A DNA stretch of 64,000 bases from Streptomyces spororaveus (lineage in GTDB: Bacteria > Actinomycetota > Actinomycetes > Streptomycetales > Streptomycetaceae). The position numbers and the translations under genes were made by a program. The notes beneath the pieces were generated by a model. It saw only the letters and a program-made list of their open reading frames with translations, did no database searches and was not told the DNA's origin. Below, piece after piece: positions 25,501-33,376 of this stretch. Position 1 is the first letter of the stretch, and every line of letters starts with the position of its first letter. The DNA lies in assembly GCF_016755875.1 (NCBI RefSeq), contig NZ_BNED01000005.1, forward strand, positions 1,488,001 through 1,552,000, in the 5' to 3' direction.

Positions 25501-26423
25501 CCGCCGAGGGAACCCGCGTGGCCCGCCTCCCCGTGCCCGCTCCCCTGCGCGCGTCCGGCGGTCCACCGCCCCTGGAGCGGGGCTCGGTGGTCCTGCTCAC
25601 GGGCGGCGCCCGGGGGATCACCGCCCGCACCGCGCTCGCCCTGGCCCGCGCCACCGGATGCCATGTGGAACTGGTCGGCCGCACCCCCGAACCGGCCGCC
25701 GAGGCCGACGGGTTCGGGCAGGCGCAGGACCGGGTCGCGCTGCGCGCGGCCCTGATCGCCGCGGGGCTGCGCACGCCCGCGGAGATCGAGGCCGCGGCCT
25801 CGCGGATCCTCGCCGAACGCGAGGTGCGGGCCACCCTGGCCGCCCTCGGCACCGCGGCGGCCTCCGTCCGCTACCACTGCGCGGACGTCACCGACGAGCG
25901 GGCCGTCCGGGCCGTCGTGGCGGACGTACGGGAGCGCCACGGCCGCCTCGACGGCATCGTGCACGGCGCCGGCGTACTGCGGGACGGGCTGCTGCGCGAC
26001 AAGCAACCGGCCGACTTCGGCGCGGTGTTCACCACGAAGGTGGCCGGGGCCCGCCACCTGGCCGCCGCGGCGGCCGAGCACGGGGACGGTCCCGCGCCCC
26101 GGTTCCTCGCGCTGTTCGGCAGCGTCGCCGGGGTGTACGGCAACCGCGGCCAGTGCGACTACGCCGCGGCCAACGACGCCCTCGACGGCCTCGCGCACAC
26201 CTGGGCCGCGTCCTTCCCGGGCCGGGTGCTGTCCGTCGACTGGGGTCCCTGGGCGGCGGAGGCGGGCGGGATGGTCACGCCCGAGCTGGAGCGTGCGTAC
26301 GTCCGGCGCGGGATCCCGCTCATCGCGCCGGACGCGGGTGCCGCCGCGTTCCTCGACGAACTGGCGTACGGGAGCGACGTCCAGGTGGTCCTGATGGCGC
26401 AGGAGGTTCGGGGCGATGCGTGA
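19563..26423 (+). CDS. Type I PKS/PUFA-like megasynthase 1: (NMO/ER)2-KS-AT-ACP-KR
   Basis: 2286 aa from the GTG at 19563 behind AGAGGAG. Domains in order: a first FMN-barrel nitronate-monooxygenase/PfaD-like segment (~10-230; AKGHEGGGRVG, GGIGPHTAAAA); a second, fuller copy (~300-600; GPMTRVSDQ, GLECGGHVGPRAS, FAGGIHDERSAAM); a ketosynthase (~660-1105) with an intact triad (C854 in DAACASS, EAHGTGT, KSQLGHT); an acyltransferase (~1212-1490; FPGQGSQ, S1307 in GHSYGE, CAFHS); one PUFA-type ACP (~1694-1780; S1731 in LSIDSIKRVEI); and a ketoreductase (~1810-2270; GGARGI near 2014, Y2200 in DYAAAND). No DH is on this chain; it is supplied by the next gene. It should extend a malonyl-derived chain iteratively in the cytosol and reduce keto and possibly enoyl groups. 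The substrate and number of cycles cannot be read from sequence. Confidence 0.9.
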   Translation: MTPHHPQPAATRDLVVAVSPFEEPHPAVVTAAERAGALGLLDLGRDAGAARRAFAELARRLGDGARYGVRVPAGCPLGPGELSAAVDTVLLADPASHTAEWVAAWAAAAGRPRVWAEVTDAAEAVTAVTAGADALVAKGHEGGGRVGPATTFVLLQQLLGDPAVRVPVRACGGIGPHTAAAAVAGGAAGVLLDVQLALTTEGEAGLPEEVTAALRSMDGSETRSADGYRVFARPDLPPPDGPVPALLGARDLRTQLLPVGQDGASAARLATRYRTTGGVLQAVRAAVAGHLEAAVRSRPLVRPLPVAQGPMTRVSDQAAFAAAVAAAGGVPYLALAVMEGPDVRRLLAETAERLGDLPWGVGLLGFAPPELRQEQLAAVNAARPPFAIIAGGTPAQAASLEAAGIRTHLHVPSPGLLERYLAEGARRFVFEGLECGGHVGPRASFPLWEEQIERLLACPEPEALDLLFAGGIHDERSAAMAVAAAAPLADRGARVGLLMGTAYLFTEEAVAAGAVRPGFQRAAVECTDTVLLHTAPGHATRCAATPYATAFEATRRRLADSGIEPRTMWEELERLNLGRLRIASKGLRRGADGDGALEAVPEEQQRTDGLFMLGQAATLRTATTTIAALHAQVTEGATALLERRAREFAGPGSSARQAPRAADPLDIAIVGMACAYPGAPDLAAYWAMVLAGTDAVTEVPAERWDPALYYDADPARAGERSPSRWGGFLGPVPFDALAHGIPPASLAGIEPVQLLALEISARALGDAGYGRDRAFDRSRTSVVFGAEAGTELAGAYGLRALHPAYLGELPAGLDEQLPRLTEDSFPGILANVIAGRVANRLDLGGANCTVDAACASSLAALDLACRQLRDHDSDMVLCGGADVHNGINDYLMFASVRALSPGGRCRPFDAAADGIALGEGVGALVLKRLADAERDGDRVYAVIKAVGAASDGRSLGLTAPRPEGQRRALERAYSRAGITPAQVGLIEAHGTGTVVGDSTELAVLSELFTASGAEPGSCALGSVKSQLGHTKCAAGLAGLIKAARAVHTGVRPPTLHIDTPNPAWREESSPFSFDAEARPWPVPAERRIAGVSAFGFGGTNYHAVLAGHGGSAEPRQGLEEWPAELFCFRGEDRRAVGRAMARLAARLEENDAAGRPWALRDLAAETAAPPGRVVVAVVAADLDELAARLERARAFTPGAGVHVREEGAAEPGEVAFLFPGQGSQRPRMLADLFTAFPALRALLDSAPPPVVSTMFPPAAFTAEGRAAQRAAVTDTRVAQPALGLAGAAAHLLLGELGVRPDCVAGHSYGELTALWAAGAYDTEGLLRLSARRAEAIVTAAGADPGSMAAVSAAPHEVREIADRAGCVVANHNAPRQCVISGPTAAVSTAVAALREAGFAAEPLPVACAFHSRVVAGAAASLTVELAATAVTAPQIPVWSNTTADRYPGTPEEVRSLAARQVAEPVRFVEQVEAMYAAGVRTFVEAGPGRVLSGLVGRILHGRPHTVVPLDVPGEHGLVRLVTALAELLAAGVPVVPRALFRERTSRLPDHAPRRPGWLVDGHLVRTADGEPVPGGLRPARRVRPAVADPGTAGTAAVAGTGLREEAVLEYLRGTRELVAAQRDVLLGFLGAGAGPGSEGAGMVPGRSPQGAERTAAAPSGPEPRSASGETPRRAPGPGGAAPAAPAPASQGPRTAEEVMDLVLEIVHTRTGYPRDMLDPALDLEADLSIDSIKRVEIIGALADRIGLPQDPGGGSAESAVEELSRIKTLHGIVAWITSRAPATVSAPATPSGPAAPPGPAAPTIGRLQVDLLPVAAPGGDPQCLRGLRIGVVDDGQAIASALVAVLDALGAEPTVLNLAEPGFDGLVDLSALRTTTDPVLPDAFPGLREALTTGTPRLLLVTGPGTPGAGLHGFARSAALEFPGTLVRAVDIHPKEDPERIAAQLVAELSSPGTAGGSGGSGNGNGGSDDGSPVASIGYTAEGTRVARLPVPAPLRASGGPPPLERGSVVLLTGGARGITARTALALARATGCHVELVGRTPEPAAEADGFGQAQDRVALRAALIAAGLRTPAEIEAAASRILAEREVRATLAALGTAAASVRYHCADVTDERAVRAVVADVRERHGRLDGIVHGAGVLRDGLLRDKQPADFGAVFTTKVAGARHLAAAAAEHGDGPAPRFLALFGSVAGVYGNRGQCDYAAANDALDGLAHTWAASFPGRVLSVDWGPWAAEAGGMVTPELERAYVRRGIPLIAPDAGAAAFLDELAYGSDVQVVLMAQEVRGDA

Positions 26424-29400
26424 CGGAGAGCGGAGCGGCCCCCGCCCGGCCGATGCGGCGATCGTCGGGATGGGCGCGGTGTTCCCGGGGGCCGGCGATC
26501 TGGCCGCGTACCGGCGCAACCTGCTCGCCGGTACGGACTGCATCGGCGAGGTCCCGCCGGGGCGCTGGGACCCCGAGGTGTACTACGACCCGCAGAGCGC
26601 CACCGGACCCGTGGCGGGCGACCGGTTCTACTGCCGGCGCGGCGGTTTCGTCGACGGTCTCGCCGCCTTCGACCCGACCCGGTTCGGGATCATGCCGACG
26701 GCCGTGGAGGGAGCCGAGCCGGATCAGATGCTGGCCCTCCACGCGACGGCCGAGGCGATCGCCGACGCGGGCGGCGAGGCCCGGCTGCCCGCCGACCGGT
26801 CGCGGATCGGGGTGGTGCTGGGGCGCGGCGGGTTCATGGGGGTGGCCACCGCGCGGCTCGACCAACGGGTGCGTACCGCACACCAGTTGGCGCAGACCCT
26901 GCGGGAGCTGGCGCCGGAGCTGGGTGAGGGGCGGGTCGCTGCGGTGCGCTCCGCGTTCCAGGAGGCGCTGGGGCCGGAGCGGCCGGACGCGTCGATCGGG
27001 CTGGTGCCGAGCTTCACCGCCGCCCGGACCGCGAACCGGCTGGACTTCCGCGGCCCGGCCTACACCCTGGACGCGGCCTGCGCCTCCTCCCTGCTGGCGG
27101 TGGACCAGGCGGTGGGGCTGCTGGCAGCCGGGCGCTGCGACGCGGTGGTCGCGGGGGCGGTCCACCACTGCCACATCGCGACGCTGTGGAGCGTGTTCAC
27201 CCAGCTCCGGGCGCTCAGCCCGAGCGAGCGGATCCGGCCCTTCGACCGCCGGGCCGACGGAACCCTGCTGTCCGAGGGCACCGGGGTCGTGCTGCTGAAG
27301 CGGCTGGCGGACGCGGAACGCGACGGCGACCGCGTGTACGCGGTGATCCGCGGCACGGGCGTGGCCGGGGACGGCCGTGCCGCGAGCCTCATGAGCCCGC
27401 TGGTGGCGGGCCAGGTGCAGGCCCTGGAGCGGGCCTGGCGGGAGGCCGGCCTGGATCCCCGGGCGCCGGGCGCGCTGGGGCTGCTGGAGGCGCACGGGAC
27501 GGGTACCCCGGTCGGTGACGCCGCCGAACTGGACACCCTGGCGCGGGTCTTCGGTCCGCCCGAGCCCGGGGGAGGAGGCGGGATCGGCTTCGGCTCGGTG
27601 AAGTCGATGCTCGGACACACCATGCAGGCCTCGGGCATGGCCGGGCTGATCAAGGCCGCGCTCGCCGTGTACGAGGGGGTGCTGCCGCCGACACTGCACA
27701 TCGAGGAGCCGCACCCGGACCTGGCCCGGACCCGGATGCGGCCGGTGGGCGCGGCCGAGCCGTGGGAGCGCGGGCCGGGGCCGCGCCGGGCCGGAGTCAA
27801 CGCGTTCGGCTTCGGCGGGATCAACGCCCATGTGGTGCTGGAGGAGGCCCCGACGGCCTCGCGCCCGGCCCCCGCCCCGCGCCAGGCCCCCGCCCCGGCT
27901 CCGGCTCCCGCCCCGGCTGCCGCTCCGGTCTCCGGCCCCGGCCGGGTGGCGCCGGGGCGTCGTTTCCTGCCGCTGGGGGACCCGGCCGCGCCGGTCGGTC
28001 CGGCCGCGGGGGCCGACGTACTCCTGATCGGTGCGGACACTCCGGCGCAGCTCTCGGCCCGGCTGGCGGCGGCCGCCCCGGTGTCCGGCGGTGACGGGCC
28101 CGTCCGGCTCGCGGTGGTCGGGCCCACGCCCCAGCGGCTCGCGCTGGCCGCCAAGGTGGTGGCGCGCGGCCGGCCGTGGCGGGGGCGCGGGGACGTGTGG
28201 TTCACCCCGCAGCCGCTGGGCGGGCGCGTGGCCTTCCTCTTTCCCGGCCTGGAGCCGGAGTTCGCGCCCGTGGTGGACGACGTGGCCGCGCGGCTCGCGC
28301 TCGCGGCGCCCCGGCTCACCCGCGGCGCCTCGCTCGTGGAGCGGGCCCTCGACGCGATCGCGACGGGCCGCTTCTTCGCCCGCGTCCTGCCCGAACTGGG
28401 CATCGGGGCCGATGTGCTGGCGGGTCACAGCCTGGGCGAGTGGGCGGCGATGGTGGCCGCCGGCATGTACCCGCGGGAGGCGGCCGACACCTTCCTCGAC
28501 TCACTGCGGCCGGGTGATCTCCGGGTCCCGGATCTCGTCTACGCGGCCCTGGGCTGCGGCGCGGCGCGGGCGCGGGCCGCGCTCCACGATCTGGACCGGG
28601 TGGTGGTCAGCCACGACAACTGTCCGCACCAGTCGGTGATATGCGGGAATCCTGCGCACGTGGCCGCCGCCGTGGCGCGGTTGCGCGGTGACGGTGTGCT
28701 GGGCCAGGAGCTGCCGTTCCGTTCGGGTTTCCACACCCCGATGTGGGAGCCGTATCTGGGGCAGGTGCGCGCCGCCTTCGACCGGCTGCCGCTGCGGCCC
28801 GCAGGGCTCCCGGTGTGGTCGGCCACCACGTGCGCGCCGTTCCCGTCGGGACCGCGGGAGGTACGCGACCTGGTCGTACGGCATCTGCTGGAGCCGGTCC
28901 GCTTCCGCGAGCTGACGCTGCGGCTGTACGAGGACGAGGGCGTGCGCGCCTTCGTCACGCTCGGCCCGGGAAGCCTGCCGGGCTTCGTCGAGGACACCCT
29001 GCGCGAGCGCCCCCACCTCTCGGTCTCCACGTCCTCGCCGCGCCTGCCGGGCCTGGCGGCCCTCCGCCGCACCTGCGCCGCACTCTGGGCCGAGGGGCAC
29101 GCGCCCCGGTGGGAGCGGCTGGCCGAGGTGGCGGCCGTCGCGGCCCCGGTGCGCTCCCCCGGGCGCGGAATGCCGCTGGACCTCGGGTCCCCGCTGGTCC
29201 GCCTCGGCGAGCCGGCCCGGGCCGCACTCGCCGGCCTCCTGGGGACGGCGACGGCGACGGCACCGGACCCGGAACCGGAACCGGCACACCCGGCACCGCC
29301 CGGACCCGCGGGCGGCCGGCCCGTGCTGCTGTCCGCCCTGGACGCGGTCCTGGCCGACGCCGGCGCGGCCGCCCGGGCCGTCACCGAGGCCTGGTCGAGG

Positions 29401-31029
29401 GCAGCACCGGAGGCACCGGCCCCGGCTCCGACCCCGGCGGCCTCGACTCCAACTCCGGCCCCGGCAGCGGGGGATCACACCCTGCGGCTGTCCCTGGCCG
29501 CGCTCCCCTGCGTACGGGACCACTGCGTGTACCTCCAGCCCGACGACTGGCCGGAGGACTCCGACCGGTTCCCCGTCGTGCCCATGACCACCATGCTGGA
29601 ACTGGCGGCCGACGCCGCCCGACGGCACGCCCCGCCCGGACTCGCCGTCATCGGCTACGAGGACGTACGGGCCCTGCGGTGGCTCGCGGTCGAACCGGCC
29701 GTCGACGTCGAGGTCACCGTCCGCGGCGACGGGCCCGGCCGGATGCGGGTCGGCCTCGGGGAGTACGCCTCGGTGGTCGTGCTGCTCGGCGAGCGGTACG
29801 GGGACCCGCCCGCGCCCGACGGCACGCCGCTGCGCGACCCCGGTCCCGCCCCGGTCAGCGCCGCCGCCCTGTACCGGGACCGGTGGATGTTCCACGGCCC
29901 CCGCTTCGCCGGGGTCCACGAGGTGCGCTCCGTCGGCTCGGACGGCATCCACGGGGTCCTGCGGGCCCTGCCCGACCCGGGCGCGCTGCTCGACGCCGCC
30001 GGGCAGCTCTTCGGTCACTGGATGCAGCTGCGCCTCCCGGTGGACCGGCTGGTGTTCCCGGCCACCGTGGACCGCATCCGGTTCTACGGCCCGCCGCCGG
30101 CCCCGCACGGGCTGATCGCCGCCACCGCCCGGATCCGGGCGGTGCAGGACGTCACCGTGCGCGGCGACATCGAGCTGCGCGGGCCGGGCGGCGCGGTGTG
30201 GGCCCGGATCGAGGGGTGGACGTACCGCCGGTTCGGCGCCGACGAGCGGGTCTGGCCGATGAAGTTCACCCCGGAGGTGTGCGGGATCGGCGAGCCCCGG
30301 CCCGAGGGCTGGTGCCTGGCCCGGCGACGCTGGAACGATCCCGCCTCGCAGGAGCTGGTGATGCGCCGCTACCTCGGCGCCGCCGAGCGGGCGGCCTACG
30401 AGCGGCTCGCGCCGCGCACCCGGGCGCCCTGGCTGCTGGGCCGGATCGCCGCCAAGGACGCGCTGCGGCAGCTGCTGTGGGACGGCGGGGCCGGGCCGGT
30501 GTTCCCCGCGGAGGTGCCGATCGGCAACGACCCGGCCGGCCGGCCGCTGGCCGAGTCCCGGCGGACCCGTGGTTTCCGGCTGTCGATCGCCCACAAGGAG
30601 CGCGTCGCGGTCGCCCTCGCCCACCCGTCCCGGCCGGTCGGGATCGATGTGGAGCAGGTGACCGCGGACCCGGACGCGCTGATCCGGATCGCCCTCGGGC
30701 CGGCCGAACTCCGCCTCGCGGAACGGCTGGCGGCCGAGGGGGGTAGCGGCCTGCCCGCCGCGCTGACCGCCCTCTGGTGTGCCAAGGAGGCCGCCGCCAA
30801 GGCGGCCGGGGGCGGGCTGGGCGGCCGGCCGCGGGACTGGCGCGTGGCCGGGGACCCGGATTCCGGCGCGCTGCTCGTGACCTCCCCCGCGGGGGACCCG
30901 TACCCGGTCCGCACCACACCGCTCACCGACACCGTGCCCGACCACGTCGTCGCCTGGACCGCTCACCTCGCGGCGCCCCGCCCCGTACCCGTCCCCCTTC
31001 CCCTCACGGAGGCCCGTCATGGCAATTGA
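26416..31029 (+). CDS. PUFA/polyketide megasynthase 2: KS-AT-DH-phosphopantetheinyl transferase
   Basis: 1537 aa; the ATG overlaps the previous stop by 8 bp. KS at ~12-460 with an intact triad (C222 in DAACASS, EAHGTGT, KSMLGHT). AT at ~600-890 with S672 in GHSLGE and SGFHTPMW, but the usual GQGxQ N-terminal motif is replaced by FPGLEPEF. Ala/Pro linkers follow. A double-hotdog dehydratase-like region spans ~1020-1290 (H1036 in RDHCVYL, PVVPMTTMLEL, FHGPRFAGV, LLDAAGQLFG). At the C-terminus is a Sfp-type phosphopantetheinyl transferase (~1305-1525; GIDVEQV with D1411, WCAKEAAAKA with E1458). It carries no ACP itself, so it acts on the ACP of megasynthase 1 and/or the free ACP, and the PPTase can activate both. 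Because the KS cysteine is intact, it is not an obvious chain-length factor. Confidence 0.9.
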   Translation: MRDGERSGPRPADAAIVGMGAVFPGAGDLAAYRRNLLAGTDCIGEVPPGRWDPEVYYDPQSATGPVAGDRFYCRRGGFVDGLAAFDPTRFGIMPTAVEGAEPDQMLALHATAEAIADAGGEARLPADRSRIGVVLGRGGFMGVATARLDQRVRTAHQLAQTLRELAPELGEGRVAAVRSAFQEALGPERPDASIGLVPSFTAARTANRLDFRGPAYTLDAACASSLLAVDQAVGLLAAGRCDAVVAGAVHHCHIATLWSVFTQLRALSPSERIRPFDRRADGTLLSEGTGVVLLKRLADAERDGDRVYAVIRGTGVAGDGRAASLMSPLVAGQVQALERAWREAGLDPRAPGALGLLEAHGTGTPVGDAAELDTLARVFGPPEPGGGGGIGFGSVKSMLGHTMQASGMAGLIKAALAVYEGVLPPTLHIEEPHPDLARTRMRPVGAAEPWERGPGPRRAGVNAFGFGGINAHVVLEEAPTASRPAPAPRQAPAPAPAPAPAAAPVSGPGRVAPGRRFLPLGDPAAPVGPAAGADVLLIGADTPAQLSARLAAAAPVSGGDGPVRLAVVGPTPQRLALAAKVVARGRPWRGRGDVWFTPQPLGGRVAFLFPGLEPEFAPVVDDVAARLALAAPRLTRGASLVERALDAIATGRFFARVLPELGIGADVLAGHSLGEWAAMVAAGMYPREAADTFLDSLRPGDLRVPDLVYAALGCGAARARAALHDLDRVVVSHDNCPHQSVICGNPAHVAAAVARLRGDGVLGQELPFRSGFHTPMWEPYLGQVRAAFDRLPLRPAGLPVWSATTCAPFPSGPREVRDLVVRHLLEPVRFRELTLRLYEDEGVRAFVTLGPGSLPGFVEDTLRERPHLSVSTSSPRLPGLAALRRTCAALWAEGHAPRWERLAEVAAVAAPVRSPGRGMPLDLGSPLVRLGEPARAALAGLLGTATATAPDPEPEPAHPAPPGPAGGRPVLLSALDAVLADAGAAARAVTEAWSRAAPEAPAPAPTPAASTPTPAPAAGDHTLRLSLAALPCVRDHCVYLQPDDWPEDSDRFPVVPMTTMLELAADAARRHAPPGLAVIGYEDVRALRWLAVEPAVDVEVTVRGDGPGRMRVGLGEYASVVVLLGERYGDPPAPDGTPLRDPGPAPVSAAALYRDRWMFHGPRFAGVHEVRSVGSDGIHGVLRALPDPGALLDAAGQLFGHWMQLRLPVDRLVFPATVDRIRFYGPPPAPHGLIAATARIRAVQDVTVRGDIELRGPGGAVWARIEGWTYRRFGADERVWPMKFTPEVCGIGEPRPEGWCLARRRWNDPASQELVMRRYLGAAERAAYERLAPRTRAPWLLGRIAAKDALRQLLWDGGAGPVFPAEVPIGNDPAGRPLAESRRTRGFRLSIAHKERVAVALAHPSRPVGIDVEQVTADPDALIRIALGPAELRLAERLAAEGGSGLPAALTALWCAKEAAAKAAGGGLGGRPRDWRVAGDPDSGALLVTSPAGDPYPVRTTPLTDTVPDHVVAWTAHLAAPRPVPVPLPLTEARHGN

Positions 31030-31339
31030 CATCCTCGCCGAGATCACCGGCATGCTCGTGGAGATCGTCGGCGACGAGTACCTGCTCGCGGAGGAGGTCA
31101 CGATGAAGACGACCTTCAACGAGGATCTCGCCCTGGAGAGCATCGAGTTCGTCGCCCTCGCCGAGCTGCTCCACCATCGCTACGGCGCCGGCGTGGACCT
31201 GATGGGCTTCCTCGCCGAGAAGGACATGGACGCCATCCTGGCCATGTCGGTCGGGGAGCTCGTCACCCACATCGGCCGGATCACCCACACTTCCCTGGCG
31301 CGGGCCGCGGCGGGGTCCTCCCCCGCTTCGGCCGGCTGA
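31019..31339 (+). CDS. Stand-alone acyl carrier protein
   Basis: 106 aa, acidic helical bundle; the ATG overlaps the PPTase end by 11 bp. The phosphopantetheine serine is S41 in DLALESIEFVALAELL, close to the LxS[IL] consensus and followed by the usual helix 2. The motif differs from the IDSIKR type of the megasynthase ACP, so the two carriers probably have different jobs, for example starter or release versus elongation. A ~20-aa Ala/Ser tail follows the domain. Confidence 0.88.
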   Translation: MAIDILAEITGMLVEIVGDEYLLAEEVTMKTTFNEDLALESIEFVALAELLHHRYGAGVDLMGFLAEKDMDAILAMSVGELVTHIGRITHTSLARAAAGSSPASAG

Positions 31340-31346
31340 GCCGGTC

Positions 31347-32186
31347 ATGGCCTTCGTCCGCGCGGGCTCCCTGCGCTTCCACGTCCAGCGGCTCCCGGCC
31401 ACCGCCGGCGCCGCCGCCCCCGACCGGCCCGTCGTGGTGTTCCTGCACGGGCTGGTCGTCGACAACCTCTCCTCCTTCTACTGCCCGCTGGCCCTGCCCG
31501 TGGCCCGGTCCGGTCACGAGGTGGTCCTCTACGACCTGCGCGGCCACGGCCGTACCGAGCGTCCGGGGTCCGGCTATGACAGCCGCACCGCCGTACGGGA
31601 CCTCTTCGCCCTGCTCGGCGCGCTCGGTCTCGGGCGGCGCCCGGTCCACCTGGTCGGCAACAGCTACGGCGGGACCCTCGCCCTGCACGCCGCCCTGGCC
31701 CGGCCCGACCTGGTCACCGGGCTCACCCTCCTCGAACCGCCGCTCGGAGGCGCCTGGGTGGAGAACATGGTGGACACCCTGTCGGCCGCCGCGCTGAGCC
31801 TGGAGGACAGCGCGGTCCCCACCGAGCTGCTCACCCTGCGGCTGCGCAAGGCGGCCCATCTGACGGCCATCGCCGACGCCCTCCTCAACCGCACCACGCT
31901 CATCGACGACATCGCGGCGAGCCGCGTCTTCGCTCCGGCGGACTACGCCCGGCTGCGCTGCCCGGTGCTGGTCGTCTGCGGCGAGCACTCCGAACTGCTG
32001 GCGGGCGGGCGGGACGTGGCGAGGCACGCCCCGCACGGTGCGCTGCGGGTCCTGCCGGATCTGGGGCACGACGTCCTGAAGGAGAGCAGCGGGGTCCTGC
32101 GGGAGGCCGTGCTCGCCCACCTCGACGCCACGGCCGGTACGGCGACGGCGGCGCGGTGGCCGCGGAGGGGAGCGCTGGTCCCGTGA
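31347..32186 (+). CDS. Alpha/beta hydrolase of the lipid cluster
   Basis: 279 aa. Oxyanion region VVVFLHGLVVDN, nucleophile elbow GNSYGG, and the late acid and histidine in VVCGEHSELL and LPDLGHDVL give a complete catalytic triad pattern. No signal peptide. It follows the ACP by 7 bp and its TGA overlaps the glycosyltransferase GTG. Likely roles are hydrolysis or transfer of the acyl chain from the ACP (thioesterase-like release) or a tailoring esterase; which one is inference. Confidence 0.82.
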   Translation: MAFVRAGSLRFHVQRLPATAGAAAPDRPVVVFLHGLVVDNLSSFYCPLALPVARSGHEVVLYDLRGHGRTERPGSGYDSRTAVRDLFALLGALGLGRRPVHLVGNSYGGTLALHAALARPDLVTGLTLLEPPLGGAWVENMVDTLSAAALSLEDSAVPTELLTLRLRKAAHLTAIADALLNRTTLIDDIAASRVFAPADYARLRCPVLVVCGEHSELLAGGRDVARHAPHGALRVLPDLGHDVLKESSGVLREAVLAHLDATAGTATAARWPRRGALVP

Positions 32187-33376
32187 GGGTGCTGTTCACC
32201 GTGCCGCCGCTGGCGGGGCACGTCAATCCGACCGTGGCCGTCGGGGCCGAACTGGCCGCCCGGGGGCACGAGATCGCCTGGACGGGTCCGGCCTCGGCGC
32301 TGGCCCGGCTGCTGCCCGCGCAGGCCCGGATCCTGCCCGCCGGGGAGGAGCTGGGCTCCGGCGGGTACGCGGCGCTGCACGAGAGCTGGCGCGATCTGCG
32401 CGGGGTCGGCGCGCTGCGGTTCCTGTGGGAGGAGGCGCTGGTGCCGCTGGCCCGGGCGATGGTGCCCGGGGTGGCCCGGGCCGTCCGTGCCTTCGGGCCG
32501 GATGTGATGGTCGCCGACCAGCAGGCCCTGGCCGGGCCGCTGGTCGCCCGGCGGCTCGGTGTCCCGTGGGTGACGTCGGCCAGTACCTCGGCCGAGCTGA
32601 CCGGGCCCTTCGCGGACTTCCCGAAGGTCGGGGAGTGGGTGGCCGGGCAGATCTCGGGCCTGCTCGCGGAGTTCGGCGCGGGGCGGGACCAGGTGCGGGA
32701 TCCGGGGAGCGGGGCGGGCTGGGACCCGCGGTTCTCGGAGCGGCTGGTGCTGGTCTTCTCCACTCCCGAACTCGTCGGCGCGGCTGCGGACTTCCCGCCC
32801 CACTACGCCTTCGTGGGACCTGCCTTCGGGGCCCGTCCGGCGGCGCCCGGATTCCCCTGGCAGCGGCTGGACCCGGCGCGGCGGCGGGTGCTGGTGTCCC
32901 TGGGCACCCTCAACCAGGCGGCCGGGGCCCGGTTCTACGGCGCGGTGCTGGGCGCCGCCGAGCGGCTCGCCGAGCAGGTCCAGTTCGTCCTGGCGGCGCC
33001 CGCCGCCCTGATCGGGGCCGTACCGGACCACGTCCTGCTCCAGGAGAGCGTCCCGCAACTGGAGCTGCTGCCGCACCTGGACGCGGTGGTCTGCCACGCG
33101 GGCCACAACACCGTCTGCGAGGCCCTCGCGCACGGGCTGCCGCTGGTCGTCGCCCCGATCCGGGACGACCAGCCGATCGTGGCCCGGCAGGTGGCCCTGG
33201 CCGGGGCCGGTGTCCGGGTGCGGTTCGGGCGGACCCGGGCCGAGGAACTGCGTGACGCGCTCACCGCCGTGCTGGACGACCCCGGCCCCCGCCGGGCCGC
33301 CCGGCGGATCCAGGCCTCATTCGCCGCGGCGGGCGGAGCCGCCGCCGCGGCCGACCGGTTGGAGAAACTGCCATGA
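32183..33376 (+). CDS. GT1-family (MGT-like) glycosyltransferase
   Basis: 397 aa. The acceptor half starts VRVLFTVPPLAGHVNPTVAV, the typical GT-B N-terminus of macrolide glycosyltransferases. The donor half has VLVSLGTLNQ and the nucleotide-sugar signature CHAGHNTVCEALAHGLPLVV then DDQPIVARQV. The GTG at 32183 overlaps the hydrolase stop (GTGA); an in-frame GTG 27 bp earlier is possible. It should attach a sugar to the lipid/polyketide product. No dedicated NDP-sugar genes are nearby, so a common sugar nucleotide is the likely donor. Confidence 0.9.
   Translation: MRVLFTVPPLAGHVNPTVAVGAELAARGHEIAWTGPASALARLLPAQARILPAGEELGSGGYAALHESWRDLRGVGALRFLWEEALVPLARAMVPGVARAVRAFGPDVMVADQQALAGPLVARRLGVPWVTSASTSAELTGPFADFPKVGEWVAGQISGLLAEFGAGRDQVRDPGSGAGWDPRFSERLVLVFSTPELVGAAADFPPHYAFVGPAFGARPAAPGFPWQRLDPARRRVLVSLGTLNQAAGARFYGAVLGAAERLAEQVQFVLAAPAALIGAVPDHVLLQESVPQLELLPHLDAVVCHAGHNTVCEALAHGLPLVVAPIRDDQPIVARQVALAGAGVRVRFGRTRAEELRDALTAVLDDPGPRRAARRIQASFAAAGGAAAAADRLEKLP

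Noticed and set aside
26416..27800. KS of megasynthase 2 as a chain-length factor
   Set aside because: The active-site Cys and both His motifs are intact (C222, EAHGTGT, KSMLGHT), so it reads as a condensing KS.
19563..31029. Enediyne PKS (PKSE)
   Set aside because: PKSE carries KS-AT-ACP-KR-DH-PPTase on one chain with the conserved E3/E4/E5/E10 partner genes. Here the domains are split over two proteins with an N-terminal NMO region, and those partners are absent.
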